A stretch of 8,614 nucleotides of DNA from Anaerolineaceae bacterium. GTDB lineage: Bacteria; Chloroflexota; Anaerolineae; 4572-78. The stretch lies in contig JANTHQ010000058.1 in NCBI GenBank assembly GCA_024762375.1, positions 1 through 8,614 of the forward strand, written 5' to 3'. Within the stretch, counting starts at the first letter, position 1, and the number at the start of each line of letters is the position of its first letter. The position numbers were made by a program, and so were the translations under genes. Positions 5,664-8,614 of the stretch are shown piece after piece. Below the pieces are notes generated by a model. It was not told where the DNA came from and did not search any database. It worked only from the letters and a program-made list of their open reading frames with translations.

Positions 5664-6301
5664 ATGTCGAAAATCAGTTTGGTGCGCTCTGACTGATACC
5701 ATTTGTTATGCATGCCGAGCGCATACAGTACGGCGTCTGGCCGGGCGTTTCCATGCTGCCCCGTTGCGAGCCGCATTGCCAGCACAACATCATCGCCGAC
5801 CTTTTCTACCAGTGATATATCGAAAACCAGCGGGCGCAAGTCGAATGTTTCTTCGCGTTTGCGGCGGATGCGAGTTTGGATGATTTGCGGTTGCGCCAGC
5901 AAATGCTCGATGCGCGATTGTATCTCTTCCGCCGACAGATCGGTTTCCACGGTGACGCGGTATTCCGCCTGCCGCAACGAGGCTTGCAGTTTGGGCGTAT
6001 CGGCGGCGATGGCTTCTACCGCCAGCAGGCGATAGCCGTTGGGCAGGGTGGCATTCACCCGTTGCAAAATGTCGTCCGGTTCCATCGGTTCGGTCAGGGT
6101 GATGTCCATCATTTCCGCACTGCCCATCGTGCCGACGGGCAGGCTGGCGGCCACCTGAATTTTCGCACGCGGATTGAACCCTTCGGAATATGCTAGCGGC
6201 ACACCTGCCCGCCGAAAAGCGCGTGTCCATGTGAGTACCACATCCATATGCCCCACATATTTTACGGGATATTCTTTTGTGAAAGTCAATCGGTAGCGCA
6301 T
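5660..6301 (-). CDS. DUF2344 / TIGR03936 radical SAM-linked protein
   Basis: This is a 213-aa protein starting MRYRLTFTKEYPVKYVGHMD. The N-terminal half has the family pattern: KYVGHMDVVLTWTRAFRRAG (14-33), LAYSEGFNPRAKIQVAASLPVG (36-57) and MDITLTEP. The C-terminal part carries the conserved GQHGNARPDAVLYALG (181-196). Members nearly always occur beside or fused to the TIGR03960 radical SAM protein, as here, and the biochemical role is not established. The start at 6301 follows family alignment. A TTG at 6334 would add 11 residues encoded by a heptamer repeat and is rejected. No Shine-Dalgarno site precedes 6301, which is unusual in this window. The gene ends inside the -35 box of the ribosomal-protein promoter. 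Confidence 0.88.
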   Translation of the reverse strand: MRYRLTFTKEYPVKYVGHMDVVLTWTRAFRRAGVPLAYSEGFNPRAKIQVAASLPVGTMGSAEMMDITLTEPMEPDDILQRVNATLPNGYRLLAVEAIAADTPKLQASLRQAEYRVTVETDLSAEEIQSRIEHLLAQPQIIQTRIRRKREETFDLRPLVFDISLVEKVGDDVVLAMRLATGQHGNARPDAVLYALGMHNKWYQSERTKLIFDI

Positions 6302-6304
6302 GAT

Positions 6305-6345
6305 GGGTTTCGGGTTCAAAGTTTCAGGTTTCAAGTTTGGGTTTC
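6305..6345. repeat. Degenerate heptamer array, GTTTC type
   Basis: Successive 7-mers on the + strand are GGGTTTC, GGGTTCA, AAGTTTC, AGGTTTC, AAGTTTG, ending with GGTTTCA. The consensus is roughly RRGTTTC. The array begins three bases upstream of the DUF2344 ATG and occupies the place where a ribosome site should be. A second, unrelated heptamer array follows 11 bp away. Confidence 0.65.
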
Positions 6346-6356
6346 ACACAATACGA

Positions 6357-6398
6357 GTGACCAGTGACTAATGACAAATGACTAATCGCCAATCGCTA
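6357..6398. repeat. Degenerate heptamer array, RTGACYA type
   Basis: Six contiguous 7-mers on the + strand: GTGACCA, GTGACTA, ATGACAA, ATGACTA, ATCGCCA, ATCGCTA. There is no gap between units. The last unit contains the stop codon of the radical SAM gene (CTA at 6396-6398, TAG on the - strand). The pattern recalls the short tandemly repeated heptamers described in cyanobacterial genomes. Confidence 0.7.
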
Positions 6399-8354
6399 TA
6401 CTTCCGGCACACGGGCGCGAGCCATACTCTCTTTTACCACCGGCGTGAGCCCAATCACGTCCCCCGCTTCGACCTTTTTTTGCCAACGCGGGTTGCACAC
6501 GGGCGGACACTTCCACGCGGCGGGCGGGGTGGCGGCACGCAGCCCTTTGAATGCGGTCAGAATGCCGCAATTGTAACAATGTTCGCGGCAATCAATTTTG
6601 GTTTCACCCTGTTGCGCCGAAACCCAATCCATCAGCAGCCAGCGTTTTTCCACCCCCGCGCCGATATGGTCCCACGGGAAAACTTCATCTGCCAGCCGGG
6701 AGCGCTGGGCATACCACCACGGCGACAACCCGACTTCATCGAATGCCTGCCACCATGCTTCGGGGCGAAATTGGTCGTCCCATGCATCGAACCCGGCGCC
6801 GAGTTGCCATGCCCGCTCGATTGCCGCCCCGACGCGCCGGTCGCCGCGTGACAGCACCGCTTCCAGCAAACTTTCTTCCGGGTCATTATAATTGAACAGA
6901 ATGTTTCGCTCGCGGCGAATTTCATTCAGCAGCAAATCTTGTTTTCGTTTGATGTCCGCCACATCCCACAGCGATGCCCACTGGAACGGCGTATGCGGTT
7001 TCGGCACGAAAGTGGAAACGCCGATGCGCACTTTCGCTTTTCTGCCGTGGTATTTTCGCCCGATTGCCAGCACTTTTTTTGCCAGCGTGCCGATGGCGAT
7101 GACATCTTCATCCGTTTCGGTGGGTTGTCCAATCATGAAATACAATTTCACCAACTGCCAGCCACGCCGGTACACCGCCTCGACCGCCTCCAGCAGTTGT
7201 TCGGTGGGAATGGGTTTGTTGATGACATTTCGCAGGCGGTCGGTGGCGGCTTCCGGGGCGAAGGTGAACCCCGATTTGCGCCGCCCGGCGAGCATTTCCG
7301 CCAACTCTGCGCTGAAACTTTCGAGCCGCAGACTGGGCAGCGAAATGTTGAGCGCCGCGCCCTGATATTTTTCGGAGATGGCCTTGACCAACGGTCCAAT
7401 TTGGCTGTAATCACTGCTGCTCAGCGATAGCAGTCCCAATTCTTCGTGACCCGTTTCGCGGACGATGGCGTCCACCGTTTCCAGCAGTTCCGCCAGCGAC
7501 CGTTCGCGCACGGGGCGAAAAACCATGCCCGCATGGCAGAAGCGGCAGCCGCGGGTACAGCCGCGCTGAATTTCCAGCGATGCGCGGCTGAAAACCACAT
7601 CGGTGTGGGGCAGGATGAATTTGGTGACGGGTTTGGACATCAGCGGGCTGATGCGTTTGGTGATGTGTGCCGGCATGTCGCTTTCGGTGGGCGAAATTTC
7701 CGCCAGCGTGCCATCGGCATGGTACTGCGGGCGATAGAATCGCGGCACATACACACCGGGAATTTGCGCCATGCGACGCAGTTGGATGTCGCGGTCGGCG
7801 TGGCGCACGCTGTCGAATGCGTCAATAATTTCCAATAGCACATCTTCCCCTTCGCCGATGACGAACATGTCGATGAAATCCGCCATTGGTTCGGGATTGA
7901 AAACGGCGTTGCCGCCCGCCAAAACCAGCGGAAACGTTGCGTCGCGGTCGGTGCTGTGCAGCGGCATCTGTGCCAAATCCAGCAAATTCAGCACGTTGCT
8001 GAAAAGTTGTTCGTATGGCAGGGTAATGCCCAGCAGGTCGAAATCGCGCAGGGCATGGCGGGTTTCCAGCGAAAAGAGGGGCATCTCGCGCTCGCGCATC
8101 GCCCGCGCCATATCCACCCACGGCACAAACACCCGCTCGGCGAGCAGATGCGGTTTTTCATTGACCAGATTGTACAACACCGCCAGCCCCAAATTGCTCA
8201 TCCCCAAATCGTACACTTCGGGGAACGCCAGCGCAATTTTGGTTTGGACAGTGTCCCAATTTTTGACGATGCTGTTAAATTCGCCGCCGATATACCGTGC
8301 AGGTTTCTGCACGGTTGACAGAATGCGGTCAAGTTCGCGGTCGTTGATAATCAT
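6396..8354 (-). CDS. TIGR03960-family radical SAM protein with N-terminal B12-binding-like domain
   Basis: This is a 652-aa protein. Residues ~15-200 form the Rossmann-like N-terminal region (KPARYIGGEFNSIVK, AFPEVYDLGMSNLG, VFVPWVDM, LFSLET, VLAGGNAVFNPEPMADF, FVIGEGED). The classical cobalamin His motif DxHxxG is not present. The radical SAM core (~255-460) carries C266-X3-C270-X2-C273 (RGCTRGCRFCHAGMVFRP), which binds the 4Fe-4S cluster and SAM, plus GFTFAPEAATDRLRNVINK and LYFMIGQPTE. The C-terminal region has a second C589-X3-C593-X2-C596 cluster and C616/C620. Its substrate is unknown; the family is linked to DUF2344 and often to L21/L27 genes, which suggests a translation-related modification. 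The start ATG 8354 is chosen for its AGGTGA site 5 nt upstream; a GTG at 8363 would add three residues. The stop lies in a heptamer repeat. Confidence 0.92.
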   Translation of the reverse strand: MIINDRELDRILSTVQKPARYIGGEFNSIVKNWDTVQTKIALAFPEVYDLGMSNLGLAVLYNLVNEKPHLLAERVFVPWVDMARAMREREMPLFSLETRHALRDFDLLGITLPYEQLFSNVLNLLDLAQMPLHSTDRDATFPLVLAGGNAVFNPEPMADFIDMFVIGEGEDVLLEIIDAFDSVRHADRDIQLRRMAQIPGVYVPRFYRPQYHADGTLAEISPTESDMPAHITKRISPLMSKPVTKFILPHTDVVFSRASLEIQRGCTRGCRFCHAGMVFRPVRERSLAELLETVDAIVRETGHEELGLLSLSSSDYSQIGPLVKAISEKYQGAALNISLPSLRLESFSAELAEMLAGRRKSGFTFAPEAATDRLRNVINKPIPTEQLLEAVEAVYRRGWQLVKLYFMIGQPTETDEDVIAIGTLAKKVLAIGRKYHGRKAKVRIGVSTFVPKPHTPFQWASLWDVADIKRKQDLLLNEIRRERNILFNYNDPEESLLEAVLSRGDRRVGAAIERAWQLGAGFDAWDDQFRPEAWWQAFDEVGLSPWWYAQRSRLADEVFPWDHIGAGVEKRWLLMDWVSAQQGETKIDCREHCYNCGILTAFKGLRAATPPAAWKCPPVCNPRWQKKVEAGDVIGLTPVVKESMARARVPEV

Positions 8355-8359
8355 ATCAT

Positions 8360-8365
8360 TCACCT
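8360..8365 (-). promoter_or_regulatory. Shine-Dalgarno site AGGTGA for the radical SAM gene
   Basis: AGGTGA on the - strand is fully complementary to the 16S 3' end (UCACCU) and lies 5 nt before ATG 8354. The in-frame GTG at 8363 falls inside this site, so the ATG is the better start. Confidence 0.65.
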
Positions 8366-8380
8366 ATGCCGGTGGTTTGC

Positions 8381-8420
8381 AAAAAATAGGGACGAATGAC
8401 GGATGCAGGTCGTTCGTCCC
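8381..8420 (-). terminator. Strong terminator-like hairpin just upstream of the radical SAM gene
   Basis: On the - strand GGGACGAACGAC (8420-8409) pairs with GTCATTCGTCCC (8400-8389) over 12 positions with one G-T wobble and an 8-nt loop; TATTTTTTG follows, the six T's being at 8386-8381. It is a classical intrinsic terminator pointing into the radical SAM gene, only 26 nt from its ATG. It either ends a transcript coming from beyond the window or acts as an attenuator in the leader of this gene. Confidence 0.75.
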
Positions 8421-8432
8421 AGCGTGCGGCAT

Positions 8433-8461
8433 AGTTTACCGCGAAGGCGATATTTTGTAAA
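8433..8461 (-). promoter_or_regulatory. Weak promoter candidate upstream of the terminator-like hairpin
   Basis: The - strand has TTTACA (8461-8456), a 17-nt spacer and TAAACT (8438-8433), matching 5 of 6 and 4 of 6 consensus bases. A transcript would begin about 8426 and run straight into the hairpin at 8420-8389. The region is AT-rich, so chance matches are likely. Confidence 0.3.
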
Positions 8462-8477
8462 ATTTTGGCGATAAAAA

Positions 8478-8515
8478 TTCGTCAACTCATGTTACGCAAC
8501 CCGAGATTTGACGAA
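8478..8515. repeat. Inverted repeat TTCGTCAA / TTGACGAA
   Basis: Perfect 8-bp arms are at 8478-8485 and 8508-8515, with 22 bp between them that include the near-palindrome GTTACGCAAC (8491-8500). It could be an operator for a dimeric regulator or part of the promoter region; no regulator is encoded nearby to support this. Confidence 0.35.
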
Positions 8516-8560
8516 ATCAAAATCGCAGAATTTTTGATAAAAGTCGGATAGTTTCGATTT

Positions 8561-8605
8561 CCCCCATCCCCCCTGTATCCCCCCTTCCCCACCGGGGAAG
8601 GGGGG
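8561..8605. repeat. C/G-rich block with perfect hairpin and G-quadruplex potential
   Basis: On the + strand, C runs of 5, 6, 6 and 4 occur at 8561-8565, 8568-8573, 8579-8584 and 8587-8590, so the - strand has four G tracts with loops of 2, 5 and 2 nt. In addition 8579-8590 pairs perfectly with 8594-8605 (12 bp, loop ACC). No T run flanks the hairpin on either strand, so it is not an intrinsic terminator. It resembles dispersed intergenic repeats rather than a gene. The stretch 8516-8560 between it and the inverted repeat is AT-rich with nothing recognisable. Confidence 0.7.
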
Positions 8606-8614
8606 AAAACGCCG

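Noticed and set aside
6302..6334. TTG start 11 codons upstream for DUF2344
   Set aside because: The added residues are encoded by the heptamer repeat, there is no ribosome site, and the family begins at the MRYRL-type sequence.
6305..6398. CRISPR-like array
   Set aside because: Units are 7 bp, contiguous and degenerate, with no spacers and no cas genes.
7771..8460. 229-codon open frame on the + strand opposite the radical SAM gene
   Set aside because: Ser/Arg-rich, low-complexity translation, antisense to a well-supported gene; no ribosome site considered convincing.
8561..8605. Intrinsic terminator
   Set aside because: The hairpin is perfect but no T run follows it on either strand.

Overview
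The window looks like ordinary chromosomal DNA of a free-living bacterium of moderate GC content. No transposase, integrase, phage gene, CRISPR array, tRNA or rRNA was seen. The gene set fits a Chloroflexota-type (Anaerolineae-like) genome or a related deep-branching lineage. The signs are the C+ zinc-ribbon L31, an L27 without the Firmicutes-type cleaved N-terminus, the radical-SAM / DUF2344 pair beside L21-L27, a YugP-HtrA pair, and degenerate heptamer and C/G-rich intergenic repeats. The phylum call is inference and only moderately sure.

Layout. From 1 to about 1864, on the + strand, lies the 3' part of a YugP-type membrane zinc peptidase followed by a membrane-anchored HtrA/DegP serine protease, closed by a strong intrinsic terminator at 1881-1919. 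This looks like a small envelope-proteostasis unit. Everything from 1922 to 8354 is on the - strand. Read in its direction of transcription it holds: a TIGR03960-type radical SAM protein (8354-6396); a DUF2344/TIGR03936 'radical SAM-linked' protein (6301-5660); L21 (rplU), L27 (rpmA) and L31 (rpmE); thymidine kinase (tdk); an M42 metallopeptidase; and a DUF2927 lipoprotein that runs convergent to htrA.

Transcription. A perfect sigma70-type promoter (TTGACA, 17-nt spacer, TATAAT, 5635-5663, - strand) overlaps the stop codon of the DUF2344 gene. It should drive rplU-rpmA-rpmE through a leader of about 155 nt with a terminator-like hairpin. A terminator at 4307-4334 closes the ribosomal unit after rpmE. 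tdk, the M42 peptidase and the lipoprotein follow with gaps of only 13 and 26 nt, and the M42 ribosome site overlaps the tdk stop. The radical SAM gene has its own upstream region (8355-8614) with a weak promoter candidate, a strong - strand terminator-like hairpin just before the gene, and a G-quadruplex/hairpin-forming block at the window end.

Most noteworthy points. (1) L31 is more than twice its usual length and carries a C-terminal domain resembling the RNA polymerase alpha-subunit CTD, with counterparts of the DNA-contacting Arg265, Lys298 and Ser299. (2) The DUF2927 lipoprotein appears circularly permuted relative to the usual domain order. (3) Two different degenerate heptamer arrays fill the space between the radical SAM gene and its partner, replace any visible Shine-Dalgarno site of the partner, and supply the stop codon of the first gene. 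(4) The radical SAM / DUF2344 pair itself is uncharacterised and sits beside ribosomal protein genes.
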